Below, piece after piece: positions 9,679-22,423 of a DNA stretch of 64,000 bases (position 1 is its first letter; each line of letters opens with the position of its first letter). A program made the position numbers and the translations under genes. The stretch comes from Nageia nagi (Eukaryota; Pinophyta): the NCBI GenBank assembly GCA_050084985.1, contig JBITNC010000001.1:31248001-31312000 (forward strand), written 5' to 3'. The notes beneath the pieces were generated by a model that saw nothing but the letters and a program-made list of their open reading frames with translations, did no database searches and was not told the origin of the DNA.

Positions 9679-11930
9679 TGAATCCATTTGCATTATTATC
9701 TCTTCCCTTACCTGAGGTGCTTAGAGTAATAGCTAGAGAAAATGATAAAACTAGGATTTGTTCTACTTATGTTTCAAATATGGATTCAAATGAAGAACAA
9801 GATAGGGTTTATAAAAGTAAGGTTTATTTTAATGATATCAAAAGAAGTATTAGGGTTAACCTTGATATACCCTTGTAAAAAATTGATCCTAATGATATAA
9901 TGGACATTAATGAAGAGAATGATACTAAATATATGAATTCTAGCAAAAGGATAAATATTATTGGATAAAATCCTAATAGGTTTAATATTTATATAGATGA
10001 TTGTGATTTTAAAAATATAATTTTAGGAATCCATGGTGATACTTATGATAGTGATTCCAAAATTGAAGAATTAGATAGAATTCCTATCCATGTTATATCA
10101 ATAAAAGAATTGCTATCTAATAAAGAAAAAATGGAGTATTATCTTACTAATAATTCTAAAAACATTATAGATATCTTACCAAATTATGAGTTGTTAAAAT
10201 TGGCTTTGACAAAATTTTAATCCTTAGATAGTTTTTTCTCTTATGAAAATCTAGGATTCAAAAAATAAAGAGCTTCTACTACTAAGAAGAATGTGGGTTG
10301 TACACACACTGCTAATAACATGGAAGCCAAAGATACTGATCCCATGAATAAAGTGATCATTGAGGATGATAATGAGAAAAAAAGATACATATCTAAACAT
10401 ATGGCATGGAACTTTGAAGATCATAATCCAAGTATGCTTCTTGAAAGTTCTAGTAAGAATAAAGGTAATAGTAGGTTGGTTAATGATGAAATTGTAATAG
10501 ATATTGCTAAAGAGTTTTCTACAATAGTTAATAATGCTTATAAAATAACCCTAGTTTTTCTAAATTAGATCATGAGATAAAAATTGATGCTATTTTAGAT
10601 TCTCAAGAAATTGATTATTTTCAAAAGGCTAATGCGGAACAATTATTAGTATTTATGTTAGAATTGGTTGATAAACTTAAACATGAAAGAATACATAGAA
10701 TTTGATCATTTTTGCAACTTAAAGAGGTTAAAATTAGAAAGGAAATAAGAAATAAACCACCTTATAAAACTAACAATGCACCACATCTAAGCCCACCACT
10801 AGCTCTAAAGATCAATATACATATATTAGAAAACCAACAACCTCTTATAGTGCCAACTACAAAAAAAATAATGGATGAAAGGATTGACAAATTAGAAAAA
10901 GAATTACTTAATGATTATGAATATGATTTCTTATTTTGCTTAAAGATTCCATTGATTGATAATTTTTATTTCTTCTTGGTAAAAAGAGTGTGGAATTTAC
11001 AAAATTTGATAGTTTACAAGATCCAAAAATGTATGTTAGAAACTTTCAAGAGGAAGCTATGGAATATGTTCATGATAAATATATGCTTGTATAACTATTT
11101 ACAAGTAGCTTAAAGGATGATGCATTGAAATGGTATTTTCATCTTCTTGAAAAGAGCATAGATAAATATGAAAATTTGATACATAAATTTTTTAAAAACT
11201 TTAGATATAATATTGTAAAAAAGTTCAATTCAAAGATTTGTATAAAATTAAACAATTTCTTAGTAAATCTTTGTTTAATTTTGTGAAAGTATGGAAACAA
11301 ACTAAAAATAAAAATTTTATGCTTGATAAAGATTTAAAGGACACTTTTGTAAATGCTTTATTCCCTATATATAAATTCTTGGTTATCTCTAATCATATAT
11401 TAACATTAGCTAGAATGATAGATATTTTGGTTAAAAAGAAATATTGTATCAAGCAAAATTATAAGAAACATTATCAAAAATCTCAAATATATGAAACAAA
11501 AGGTAAACATCAAGTGAATGAAAAGCAACCTCAAGTGTATGCAAAGAAAATTGAAGTTGCTACAATTAATGTTGATAGAAATAAGAATAGACCAAAAAAG
11601 AGATTGGAAAAGCTAATTGATACTATTCACAATATCATCAATGTGTTATTAAAAGAACTTATTGAGATTCCATCAATGGTTCAACATCACTTCCCTAATG
11701 GTGTCCCTAAAAATTTTAGATATGAAGAATTTTGTAATTATCATAGGGCACCTAACAAGATATTGTAGGGTCTTAAGAAATATCATACAATATTTCATTG
11801 ATAAGAAAGCAATTGGAATGGATGGTAATCCTAAAATAAAATAATATCCTGTACATACTAATAATGAGCAATTAGAGATATTCATGAACCCCTTACCAAG
11901 AACAACTTAGCAACCAAAAGGCTTCATTAG
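9679..11930 (+). pseudogene. Gag relic of element A (Tat type)
   Basis: This structural-protein gene of A is split into several frames. The first piece begins MNPFALLSLPLPEV at 9679. After an acidic, Asn-rich region a capsid-like part near 11030-11290 reads DPKMYVRNFQEEAMEYV, then SLKDDALKWYFHLLEKSI and YENLIHKFFKNFRYNI, which matches Tat gag (LKG.ALKW, F..F.YNI). Further on come FCNYHRAPN (about 11730-11757) and, in a shifted frame, CRVLRNIIQYFIDKKAIGMDG, the knuckle and following helix. The typical gag end MNPLP lies at about 11883. Multiple stops and shifts disable it. No protease or pol follows, unlike in B, D and E. Confidence 0.78.
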
Positions 11931-12880
11931 TTTGATATGTACTTCAAAATGTATAATTTATTATTTCTTTATCATCAATGGATGCATGAAATAATGGAAA
12001 CAAGTAAGAAAAAGCAATGGTGAAGGGAAACAAAAATTGAGTGGTGAAACTTACAAAACAAACACTTCTTGCAGGACTAGTTGCACATGAAAAACAATGT
12101 GAGTTACACCACTAGAAAGGTACTAATTTTTATGCTTGCATCAATAAACTATGTATTGGTTATAAAACCTTAACAAGTAAATAAAATTATTTCTTAAAGT
12201 GGAAAAAAATTAAATAGTAGTGTATGATAGGTAGGTTATTTCTTGGGGGGGAAATGTTTATGGTTCATGGTCATAAGGGTTAACTCATTGTTTTATTGGC
12301 TTTCTGGGCAAGTTATGAAAATACCCCTCATATATATTCTTTCCAAATTATCAAAACTTATGTCATTGATGGTGTGTGACTATTTTTGCACTGCTAATGA
12401 CATGTATTTCTTGGACCAAAATAAAAATAGATAGTATTTTCCTAATCCTTAGATTCTAATGAAATGTTTTGAATGATTACTTTTAGGGTCTAAGCATGTT
12501 AACAAAGAAAAACTCAATCTTGTTTATTACTGCTTGTGTGGTAATTGAGGGACCCTATTTTCATTTCATTTACAAGTCAAATTTAGGGGATAAAATTGAA
12601 CATAGGTCATAAATTTTTCAGTGTGTGTTCATTATATTTTTCATGTATAGGTGTATATTCTTTAGGATATATTATTATGTTGTTTAGCAAATAAAAATGT
12701 GAAATAGTTTATATAATTTGTTCATTATAATTTTTCAAACTTGTACTTTGCTATGTAATTTGTAAATCATTTAAGTATAACTATATAATCAAGAAAACCA
12801 TGCATTAAAATATACAAAAGCCATAAAAAATGAACATGCATTCAATATTGTACACACAAAAATTGAAGGAAAAAAGAATA
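11931..12880. other. Region of element A after gag without a recognisable gene
   Basis: No pol domain or other coding similarity is seen on either strand. The sequence is simple and AT-rich with scattered stops. It separates the gag end from the microsatellite and the antisense PMD pseudogene. Confidence 0.5.
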
Positions 12881-12910
12881 ATATATACATACATACATGC
12901 ATACATACAC

Positions 12911-12972
<62 letters not shown>

Positions 12973-12973
12973 T

Positions 12974-13034
<61 letters not shown>
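12881..13034. repeat. Compound microsatellite (ATAC)n-(AT)n-(TG)n
   Basis: ATAC units run from about 12885 to 12938, followed by AT repeats to about 12976 and an almost perfect TG run of about 28 units at 12979-13034. Open frames here that encode Thr-His or Val-Cys repeats are artefacts of the repeat. Confidence 0.95.
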
Positions 13035-13037
<3 letters not shown>

Positions 13038-13039
13038 GC

Positions 13040-14815
13040 CCAAAATGGGGTGGAACAATGTCTCAAAATACATCTCTGTAACACTATGACTAGATAACCT
13101 CCTCAACCCATTACTCTATCTCAAAATGGACATGCCACCTGATACCTCACTAGTGCTAATGCCATGAGAGCCTAATATTACCTTATCCCTCTCATAATTT
13201 ACCCTAAGTCTCCCCAATTGGTCCATGGAGGCTATCTGCATATCTCACATTATGAGGGTTTCTTGTAGAGTGGTTTAGCTATACCTCTAAATCAGGAACC
13301 CTCTCCTCAAAAGGATTTAATCTCTCAATCTCAACCTTTAAAGCTGCAATATGAGTGGTAGATTTTTTATGGAACCTATAAAGGTTTTAAGTTAGTTTTT
13401 GATTATATTAATCAAAGAAATCAAAAGTGATAGAAACTAATGGGTATGAGATAGGTTGTTACCTATTGCCACTAGTGGCCTAACCTTAACCAAGTTTGCC
13501 AATCCTAGCACTAGGATGTTGTACTCTCCTTGCATAAGGATATATTGCATAGGATTTCCCATATTTTATGGGTTCTTATTTAGATACCCTTCAATTATGC
13601 TTCCATATCTTCATCCCCCTCATCCTCGTCCATGCCCAATGGGGTTAAACTAATTATATCCCACCAAGCCATGAAACCCCTCATACTACCAAGAGCCATG
13701 GGTATCTCCTTTATTGTGTTTAATGTCCTAGGATCCTTCCAAGTCATTTTCCATCCTAGCATAATATGTACCCATAGTGGGGTATCTCACTCAATCTATT
13801 ACTACATATAGAACATTGGGTTAGGTGGTATGCTCTGGCATATCCCAAATTTTTGGATCCTAAATTTTCTAAGCACCTACTATGATAGGTATGGATCCAT
13901 TAGGTTCCTCTAATTATAGATAAACCAAGGTTGCATCACTAAGGTAAGTTGGTGGGAATCCTCCTCCAAAATAAAATCACTATATAAAACTTAAACTAGG
14001 TCCTTAGGATGGAGCTAATTGGTCTCTCACCTTCGATCCTCTAGAGAATGTGGGCACTTATACCCACATAGTATTGACACCTAATGGGTAAGTGTAATAT
14101 TTGAGGCATCCTCCCTCACCCTCTATAGTCCCATAGGCCAAATAACCATTATCTTCTCATATACCCACACTTGTAGAAGGCTAATGTGAGCAATCATGAT
14201 GTTGAATTTATCAACACTCACTAAATTATAAAGATCCCTATTAAGCTAGGCTAAGAAAAGGGATGACCAAGTAAACTATGTTCCCCTAGAACATATATCC
14301 TACACCACTCAAACTAGACTAAGAGGAAAATAAGAGCTTATCTTTTTAAGATATAAGTATGTGCATATAATTGTGGTGACAAGAATCCTCAAATGTCTTC
14401 TAGGAGAGGCAAATTTGCATGCCTCAAATAAATGGGTAGACTTGTGCTCCCAGTCTTCATTTTTATCAACCATCAACCATAATGAAAGTTTTTGCCTCTT
14501 ATTATTATCTAAAACCTTGATCTAATGAACAAGCCAAACTTGGATTAGCACATCCTATATCTTGTAAATATCTAATAAGGTGATCATCATCTCACTTAGG
14601 GGCAAGTGAAATGAATTGGTATCTAGATCCCATCTTTATACCAAGGCTATGAGGAGAAGTAGATCATGTTGGATGTATCTAGATATGGCCAAGTAATTAA
14701 GTCCTAATTACATGAGTATATAATCCTCATGGTTTATTTTCTTCCAACCTTGAGCCTTCTCGAAGGCCACTATAGATATGGGTCCATCCTTGATGATCAC
14801 TTTCTACTCCTAAAA
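13040..14815 (-). pseudogene. Plant mobile domain (PMD) pseudogene, antisense to element A
   Basis: PMD proteins (aminotransferase-like plant mobile domain) occur as plant nuclear proteins and in transposable elements; their biochemical role is not settled. On the minus strand, starting near 14800, ALV.RWDLDTNSFHLPLSEMMITLLD matches the PMD signature (ALVERW.PET.TFHLP.GEMT.TL.D). Then LNRDLYNL with ISLLQVWVYEKI corresponds to the LYR.L...LLLLQ.WAWERF region, and VLRKFRIQKFGICQSIPPNP to the RRQFG..Q.IP region. An acidic stretch MDEDEGDEDME and a heptad-like ALKVEIERLNPFEERVPDLE follow. There are numerous stops and shifts. It lies between A's gag and 3' LTR, on the opposite strand, comparable to D's plus-strand PMD. 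A chance host-gene fragment is the alternative. Confidence 0.72.
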
Positions 14816-16572
14816 AAATAAATAATGCAATTTATTTTAATACATGAATAAATTGAACTATAAGGCTAAAAGTTTACAAACTTGTATGAGAATCCTAAAT
14901 AACAAACTCAAAACCTTTTCTATAAAGAAATAAGATCAAGCACCAAAGCCCAACCGAAAGAAAGAAGGAAAAATTGAAATGATAAAAAGTCAAAAATTTT
15001 CTATTTTTATTCCACTTTTTGCCTAAAATTCTAATTAAATGAGTTGTTTCCAAATCTTCAAATTAATACTTATATAATATTGCAATGTGTGGGAAAAATG
15101 CAAATAATTGAGGTAATCAGCTATGGATTCTTTTTCAAAAACTAATTCCACCAATATCATGTTGTTAATAATGTCTAAAATGTAAAATTGGTGAGAAATT
15201 CAATGCATGATGACTCAAAATGATAAATAGTTTAATATGCATAGTTTACATTACACATTCACAAGGAAACTAACTATGTTTCATTTTTAATGTTTATTAA
15301 TACTAAATGGATACCACTAACTACGTGTTCATACAAAATTAACAAATGATTTAAGTGTTATATTTCAATTCTAGGTTTGCTAGACCAAATTAGATGTATA
15401 GAATGGATGCTATGTGAAAAATATAGAGATTTTAATTTTTCAAAACTCATTTAATTAAATGCATGTGTAAATTTTTTTATTTTTACATAAATGCAAAATT
15501 TGGGAATGGTAAATATCTGAATAATTATTCTTCATTGCCAATTGAGTGCTCTCTTTTTCCTAAAGATCAATTCCATTATTTTCATGCTATCAACAATGTG
15601 AATAAAGAAAAATTATGCATTCTTTTAAATGTTGATCATGTTATTTTAGATTTTATAGATCAAAATAATTGCTATTGTGCTTCCAAGATTGTTATATAGA
15701 AAAAAAGTATATAAGTTCAAAAATTGGTTTAGTTATTGCTCACATGTAAAATATTATGCAATACAAAAATGTCAGTTCATAATTTTATGATGCCAAACAT
15801 TATTACTTTCTTTCAATTGAATATCATTAAAGTTTGAATATTTAAAATGACTATTTATATGCTATAAATGGTGTATGTTTACATAAAATTCATTACAAAT
15901 GGGGTATGTTATCAATACTCAAAATTCAAATTGAAAATACCAGTATTTCACAAACATGCATTGAAATGGTAATGTAGAACAAAGTTGTAAAAGACATGAT
16001 TATCAAATTCTATGAAATTCACATTATCAATGGCATAGGTTTTCTTTGAAAATCAATGAAATCAAGAAATTCAATGTGATTAAACATACAATGTTGATAT
16101 GTAATACCAATAAATATTTGAATATTTGGTATTTTTATGGGAGTCAAATATGCTAATAAATATCTTCAAGGCCATGATCACTCCATGAGAAAAATCTCTT
16201 ACAAGTTATAGGTTATTCCAATATTAAGGTATCAAAATACCTCATTAGCTTGATACTCATTATTATTCAAAGCTTGTGCCATTAAAAAGGACTTCATCAG
16301 CTTGATCTTCCTAAACTATGAGTTGCAATAATAGTAGTATAACTTTCATGGTTAAATAGAACTATAAGTTGCATCAGCCATAGTGATACAATGGATATCA
16401 TATCTATTTCATCCATACTCTTTGAATTGATTATTCTTTAATGGGATGTGCTATATATGGGTATTATGTTGGATTGTTCTTAAAAGGTATTATCTGGGAG
16501 AGTAGGATTTGCATAGAGATGCTTTCCTCATACAGGGACTCTAATTTTTGGATTAATTCCCTAAAGTAGTTA
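14816..16572. other. 3' region of element A left of inserted element B
   Basis: Mostly AT-rich sequence without a recognisable protein. A 78-codon open frame (15463-15699) has no similarity I know. It presumably continues as A's tail at 59845-60013 beyond element B. Confidence 0.5.
16568..16572. repeat. Target-site duplication of element B, left copy (AGTTA)
   Basis: AGTTA precedes B's 5' LTR. AGCTA follows B's 3' LTR at 59840-59844. The single difference is a C/T transition. Confidence 0.75.
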
Positions 16573-17464
16573 TGTAGGCACCCAAAAATGACCCTTATTT
16601 AAAAAATCAAATGGAAAGAGAATAAAATTAACATGTATTCTATAAGTTATAGTAAATAACCAATCATTAGTGATTGAATTGAGTTTTCAAAAACCCAAAT
16701 TAATCACCAACATCCTATATCCAATAGTTGGCAACCCAAAACTTAGCCAAGCCAAAAATAGATACATGCTTGAACTAATTTATTCTAAAAAATTATTTTA
16801 TTCTAGGTAAGTTATTGTTGGTTTGGTAGCTGCATAAATATAATCAAAGCTATTTTGGACTAATATTAGATTTTTGGGTCAAGATGTTAGCTCCTAAATT
16901 TAAAAATCAAACAAACTCAAAAGTCTATAAATTAAACATTTGTTAATGAAGAAAGGGACCCAATTTGAAGTAAAATTATGCTACAAGATTTTGTTTAGAA
17001 TTTTTGAACAATTAAGTATTCAACTTTACACTTTTCATATATTTTTTTCAATTTATGATGGTCTTTCTATGAACAAGTATGGTTGATTTATTATTTTAGC
17101 ACGTGTGCAGGGTCCACAAGTGCTAAGATGAAGAGTGTTGAGTGTAAATTACATCAAGAATCAATAAAAATAAAAAAATAAAGTCACAATGGAGCATAAG
17201 AGAAAGTTCATCCAAATCCAATTACAATATCAAAAATGCTAGTGATTGAAACCAAATGTCAGTGACTACATACTAAATGTCGACAACTTTATAAAAGCCC
17301 AAGGTGGCTCTAAACATAATTTTGTAAAAGCCCTTCAAGTAAGGCTATGAATCTAGAGATTTATTTTGTAACTTTTGAGGTCACTCAAGAGAGTAATAAA
17401 ATACATATTGGTATTTAATGTGTATTTATTCTATTTGCTAACAAGTTACTTTTTTGGGTCAACA
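16573..17464 (+). repeat. 5' LTR of element B
   Basis: It begins TGTAGGCACCCAAAAATGACCC and ends GGGTCAACA. It is collinear with 58928-59839 throughout, with scattered substitutions (mostly transitions) and small indels. Confidence 0.9.
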
Positions 17465-17485
17465 TTTTGGTGCTAGAAGGAAAAC
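17465..17485 (+). other. Primer-binding-site-like sequence of element B
   Basis: TTTTGGTGCTAGAAGGA follows the LTR end directly. The TGG core is placed as in A and E, but the following bases differ, so a different primer tRNA is likely. The tRNA is not assigned. Confidence 0.6.
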
Positions 17486-19339
17486 ACTCACATACAAAAA
17501 AATCAATGATTAAGCACAAGTGGTTCCTAGTTCTTTTTACAATCTTGTGTTTATTTTGTATCATGTAGTTTCAGCTTTTGATTTATGATTGTTGTTGTTG
17601 TTTTGTGTATTTTTAGGATCATTAATAGAGTTGCCAACAATTTGGTATGAGATGGTAGTGATTATCACAAAATGCTAGCATTTGTTAAATAGAGGTAGGA
17701 TTCCTAATTTTCATCAATACAATAAGCATAATGTTGGAATCTAATATGGAAAATGGGAATGAAACTTTTATTTATGATCCTTTTTGCTTAGATTGCATAT
17801 AGAAAAATGTGGATAGAGTTAAATATAGGAATGCATCTAATACCATTAAATAAGCTCTAAGGTTTAATTTAATTTTTTGATGGGTAGGGATTGTTGCAAA
17901 GCACTTCACCTTTTTTTTTTTTCTATTTCATGAACTTATGATCTCCCTTTGTGCTAAAATATGATATTATATGATTAGAATGGATTTAATTAGAAAAGAG
18001 TAATGAACCTTTACTTTTTTCACATTATCACATAATTTGGTTAAAGAATCTACACTAATTTACCTCCACACTTGGAAGGGGTTAATAAATCTCCATTAAA
18101 TCAGGAATGAATCTAAGGTAAATGAATTAGGTTAATGGTAGAATAGTACATTAAATGGTCAATGAATAAGGTGGTTGTATTTATACTAAATTACTTTTAT
18201 TTAACCAAGTTGCTCTCACTTTTGCACCTATGGTGACCTAAAGTGATCATAAAGGTTAAGTAAAAGGAGTAATGAATTCTCATTTGGTTTAAAAACTTTT
18301 CACACTCACATTAATACTCTTTCTTTTCTTCCCTTACCACGTAAGAGTGGTTAAATGTTGATGTGACTCAAAGAGGGGAAAAGAACCTACATTTAATTAA
18401 TTTACATACATATTAAAGGCTTCTTACTTATAAGAAGAGGTAATGAACTACACTAAATTGATTCCATAGCAAGAAGGGTGAATGAATCTCATGTACAATA
18501 TGGTTAAAGAAACTCATTAATTTGGTGATGAATATCATGGGTTTATTAGAATAATGCATACTAATTAAAACATTATTTGAATCATGTTAAATTTTTTTAA
18601 TTAATAGACATGTATGATTGGGAGGGTTAAAGTTTGCATTCATTTGTTTTTCATTTCATTTATTATGTAATCATAAGCCTTGTAAAAATGAACATTGATG
18701 AGTTGGATGTCATTACCAACCATTTATTCTTTTATTCTTGTGTAACCATTGACAAAATACAATAAGCCTTAGAGACAAAACCTACAGATGAATATTGAGT
18801 TCATAGGTTAAAAGTCATTACTTCCCATTGGATGATTATAAAAAAGATACTATACTTGGATTTAATCACCAAGATAGATCTCAATGGAATTCCTTGAGCC
18901 CCATTGCACTAAGGGGATCACCTTAAGTACCAAGCTATGACTTAGCTATAGCTAACCTCGTAGGACTACCAGCCTACCTTAATTAAACACTTGATTAGAA
19001 AAAATAAAGTTAGGAAAACTAAGAAGATTGAAATATACAATTCATATCATTCACATGATAGAGATTAATCAAATTTATCAAAAAATATAAACAAGATAAA
19101 TACATCATAAAAATAAATATTCATATAGGATGTTTGTGCATTAAATTATTTTCTTGTAAATGTAAAACAAAAAGATAAAAAATAGGTGCTATTTACAATG
19201 ATTGTATGTTTTTATTATCTGTTAAGAATATAGAAAATAAAAAATAACAAAAATAATGGTTCAAACTCATTCTCAAAAAGATTTTCAAGTATAAAAGCCT
19301 AAATATGAATTTAACTTTGAAAAAGGAGAAGACCTTATA
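17486..19339 (+). other. Long leader of element B
   Basis: No protein domain is seen. The part at about 17900-18650 is built of diverged repeats with phrases such as TTACCTCCACACTTGGAAGG and GAATGAATCTAAGG. The same block occurs on the minus strand at 53290-52600 in the leader of element D, so it is an inherited leader sequence of this Tat-type subgroup. Confidence 0.6.
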
Positions 19340-21780
19340 TCTAGTTGGGATGCACTGAGAAAAGAAACACCTTAAGGTGAAAATCTTGAGGTACAAGAAG
19401 GTCCCTTGAATAATTATTTACATGATTTTAGATAGTGTTTAACACAATTAAGGATACCTCCATCTTCATCCCATATACATAGTATTTGTCCATATGGAAG
19501 ACATTTGAGGGAAGATAAAGCACTAATAGCAAAAGAACCACCTAATGATTAAGAAATGAAGGCACCTCCTTCAAAAGTGTAGTTAGCTAATATAATAATG
19601 AAAAGGGGTCATTTTAGGCATAATTATAATCATGTTACATGATACTTTCTAGATGGGTGATTACTTCAATCTTACTTAAGAAGAGAAGATTATTCACCCT
19701 CTATAATTTTAGGGAAAATGGAAGACTTTGATGAAAGGATATCTATACATTCACCAAATCTTGTACCCCAAGCAAGAGATACCTTTAAAGTATATGATAA
19801 TCCTTATCATGTTTTAAAATCAAATACCCCATATCCTTTGGAAAGAATTTGACAAATCACCCAAGAAAAACCTACTCAACCAAACTTAGCAAGGTTCAAG
19901 TTGTAAGAAATACCTCCATATCCTCATAATAAAGAACTTGCACCTCAAATAAATGTGCATCAACAAGGGAGTATACAACAATAAAATATGGAACAAAAAC
20001 AAAAAATATTGGCTCAATCTAGCCAATAAGTGAAAAACCAATAAAATTCATTGAACATCACTACCAAATTCCAACTCATTTGGTTACAAATATGCCTCAA
20101 AATATGAATATATCAAATATTCAACATCAAGTCTAAGTTGGAATTGGTCAAGGTTTAAAGGTGAGTAGTAAACCATCATGTAGGGTATGATCATTATCTC
20201 CTCAAAACCATGAAGTGTATAGATATCAAGACCCCTACTTTGCTAAAAAGAAAGCAAATTCATTAAAAAAGAGACAAGATAAACTTCAAAAATATCATCT
20301 TCCCCTCCTCAAGAGAAGAAAAAGGGCTATCAATTTCCTCGTATACCACCTTGTCAACCTCCACCACCATATAGTGAGGGTTATTATGAGTTGAGAAAAC
20401 CCTCAAAACATCAATATGAACCTGATCAAGGATATGAAGAAGTCAATTATCCTAGAGGAAATTTATATCCAAGACATGTAGAATACCTTGGCTATTAGCA
20501 TAATCAACCAATAGATAAGGTAACAAAAAAAGATGATGATTTATATAAAAGATTAAAAGAAGTAGAAATAAGGTTATCTATGCAAGAAAAAAAATCTTAT
20601 GAGATAATTTGTAATGAATCAATTCATCCTAGTGTTCCAAAGAAAGAAATTCCTTATAAGTTTGAAATTTGAAAAATTGAACCATTTAAAGGAAAAGTAG
20701 ATCCTAAAGAACACCTAAGGAAATTCAAATATTCAAGTTACATGATTTCTAATGATGATGCATTAATGTTACATATCTTTCCCATGATTCTTGCTGGATA
20801 AATAATGGATTGGTATAATAATTTACTAGAATATAGTATTAGCTCATACCCTTAATTAGCAAATTTGTTCTTACAACATTTTTAAATTAACATCAAAGAT
20901 AAAACCTCCATAATTGATCTCATAAGATTGCTACAATTTTTAGATGAATTAGTTAGTGATTTCATTACATGATGGAGGGTTGTGTTGAAAAGTATACCTT
21001 AAACTTTACCTCAGAAAGAATTGGTTAAATTATTTAGTCAAAGTTGTTTAAGACCTATTGCTAGTACATTGTTGATTCAACAACATAAAACATTTGAAGA
21101 AGCTATGTATCTAGAGATCATTATTAAAAGAGTTAAAATCCAAGATGGAGAAATAAATACTAAGAAGTGAGAAGGCTATACTAAGAAAAAAATTAAATAG
21201 AGTAAGCAAATAAACAACTACTAGAAAATAAAGTTTCAATTGTAAAAGATGTAGAAACATCACCATCTCAAAATGTTGAAAGAGATTTTAGGTCTAAAAG
21301 AACATATACACCTATATCATAACCTCTTTATGATATTTTGAGAAAATTATGTGATCATTAAATAATTACTTTGCTTGAAATAAGGTATAAAAACCATAGA
21401 AATAAGGATAATAGATGGTATAATGAAGAAGAATTTTATCATTATCATCAAACAAATATCAAACCTTAAAAAATATAGTCCAAGATTTAATTGAAAGTGG
21501 GAAATTAAAATTAGATAATCCTATTGCAATTCCTAATCAAAATTTAAAAATTTATCAAAATCCACTTCCACAACATCCAGCTAATAGTATCTCATTACAT
21601 TCAAATGAAAAATAAGTGACACATAAATGGAGCTAAGATGATTCAAATTTCATAAGCATGATAAATATTGCAACAAGAGCTCAAAATATACAAGGGAGAC
21701 AAAATGGTGTACCAAATAATCAACAAGATAAGGGTCATGTGGCACCCCACATACCCAAACCATAACCTCCTAAAATATCT
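19340..21780 (+). pseudogene. Gag relic of element B
   Basis: The N-terminal part (LNNYLHDFR, PPSSSHIHS, LLQSYLRREDYSPSII, DFDERISIHSPN) is collinear with the gag start of D, which supports this boundary. After a proline- and glutamine-rich section the capsid part at about 20660-21130 reads PYKFEI.KIEPFKGKVDPKEHLRKF, YSSYMISNDDALMLHIFPM, then DWYNNLLEYSI, LANLFLQHF.INIKDK and KELVKLFSQSCLRPIA, the Tat capsid pattern. RWYNEEEFYHYHQ near 21410 is the degraded knuckle. Many in-frame TAA/TAG/TGA codons stand where related copies have Gln or Trp. In an intact element it would form the particle. Confidence 0.78.
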
Positions 21781-21789
21781 ATAAAATAT

Positions 21790-22420
21790 GCTTTCAAACA
21801 ACAACTAAAAGGCTCACAAGTAAAGTTATCCTTGTTTGAGTTGTTACAACAATCCAAAGATCATAGGGATGCTATGAATCAACTATTACAAAGAATTGAA
21901 ATAGATATTAATAATATTGAGAGTTTCACAACCTTTGTGGCAAATATTAAGATAAGTAAAAAATCCATAGTAATTTTTTATGATCATGAACTAAAAAATC
22001 CTAAAGGAATACAAGGATCAAATCCATTGTTGCATATTAGATCCAATGTTGATGGAAAAACATTTAAAAGAATTCTAGTTGATGTAGGATCAACTATCAA
22101 TATTATTTCAATGACTACATACAAGAATTTAAATATTTTTTTTTCATATATTTGTGCACCATGTTTACAACTAAAAGCTTTTAATGATGCTTTATGTTCA
22201 ATAGTAGGATCAATTTCGTTACCTATTATTGTAGGATCAAAGATAGTGCAAACATTATTACAAGTAATTGAAGGAGATATCACACAATATAACATTCTCT
22301 TAGGAAGATATTGGATCAAAGATATGTAATGTGTCCCATAAACATATCAAAATTGTTTGAAATATATTTATGAAGAAGTAATGCATTTTATACCTAGAGA
22401 TGATAATCTGTACTCACATT
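21790..22420 (+). pseudogene. Aspartic protease relic of element B
   Basis: The long frame 21832-22329 begins MFELLQQSKDHRDAMNQLLQ, a segment also found in D (SLFELLQQFNDHRKAMNQLL). The active-site region reads RILVDVGSTINIIS, with D-V-G-S in place of D-T-G-S/A, and the C-terminal part reads YNILLGRYWI. The frame stops at 22329 but similarity continues to about 22420 (EVMHFIPRDDNLYSHC) in another frame. Residues 1-25 are the gag-protease linker, the catalytic D lies near residue 85. The antisense frame 22319-21984 is a shadow. Confidence 0.82.
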
Positions 22421-22423
22421 GTA

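Noticed and set aside
12789-13106. Open frames on both strands with Thr-His, Tyr-Ile and Val-Cys repeats
   Set aside because: They are translations of the compound microsatellite and have no other support.
21984-22319. 111-codon minus-strand frame over the B protease
   Set aside because: It is a shadow of the well-supported plus-strand protease frame.
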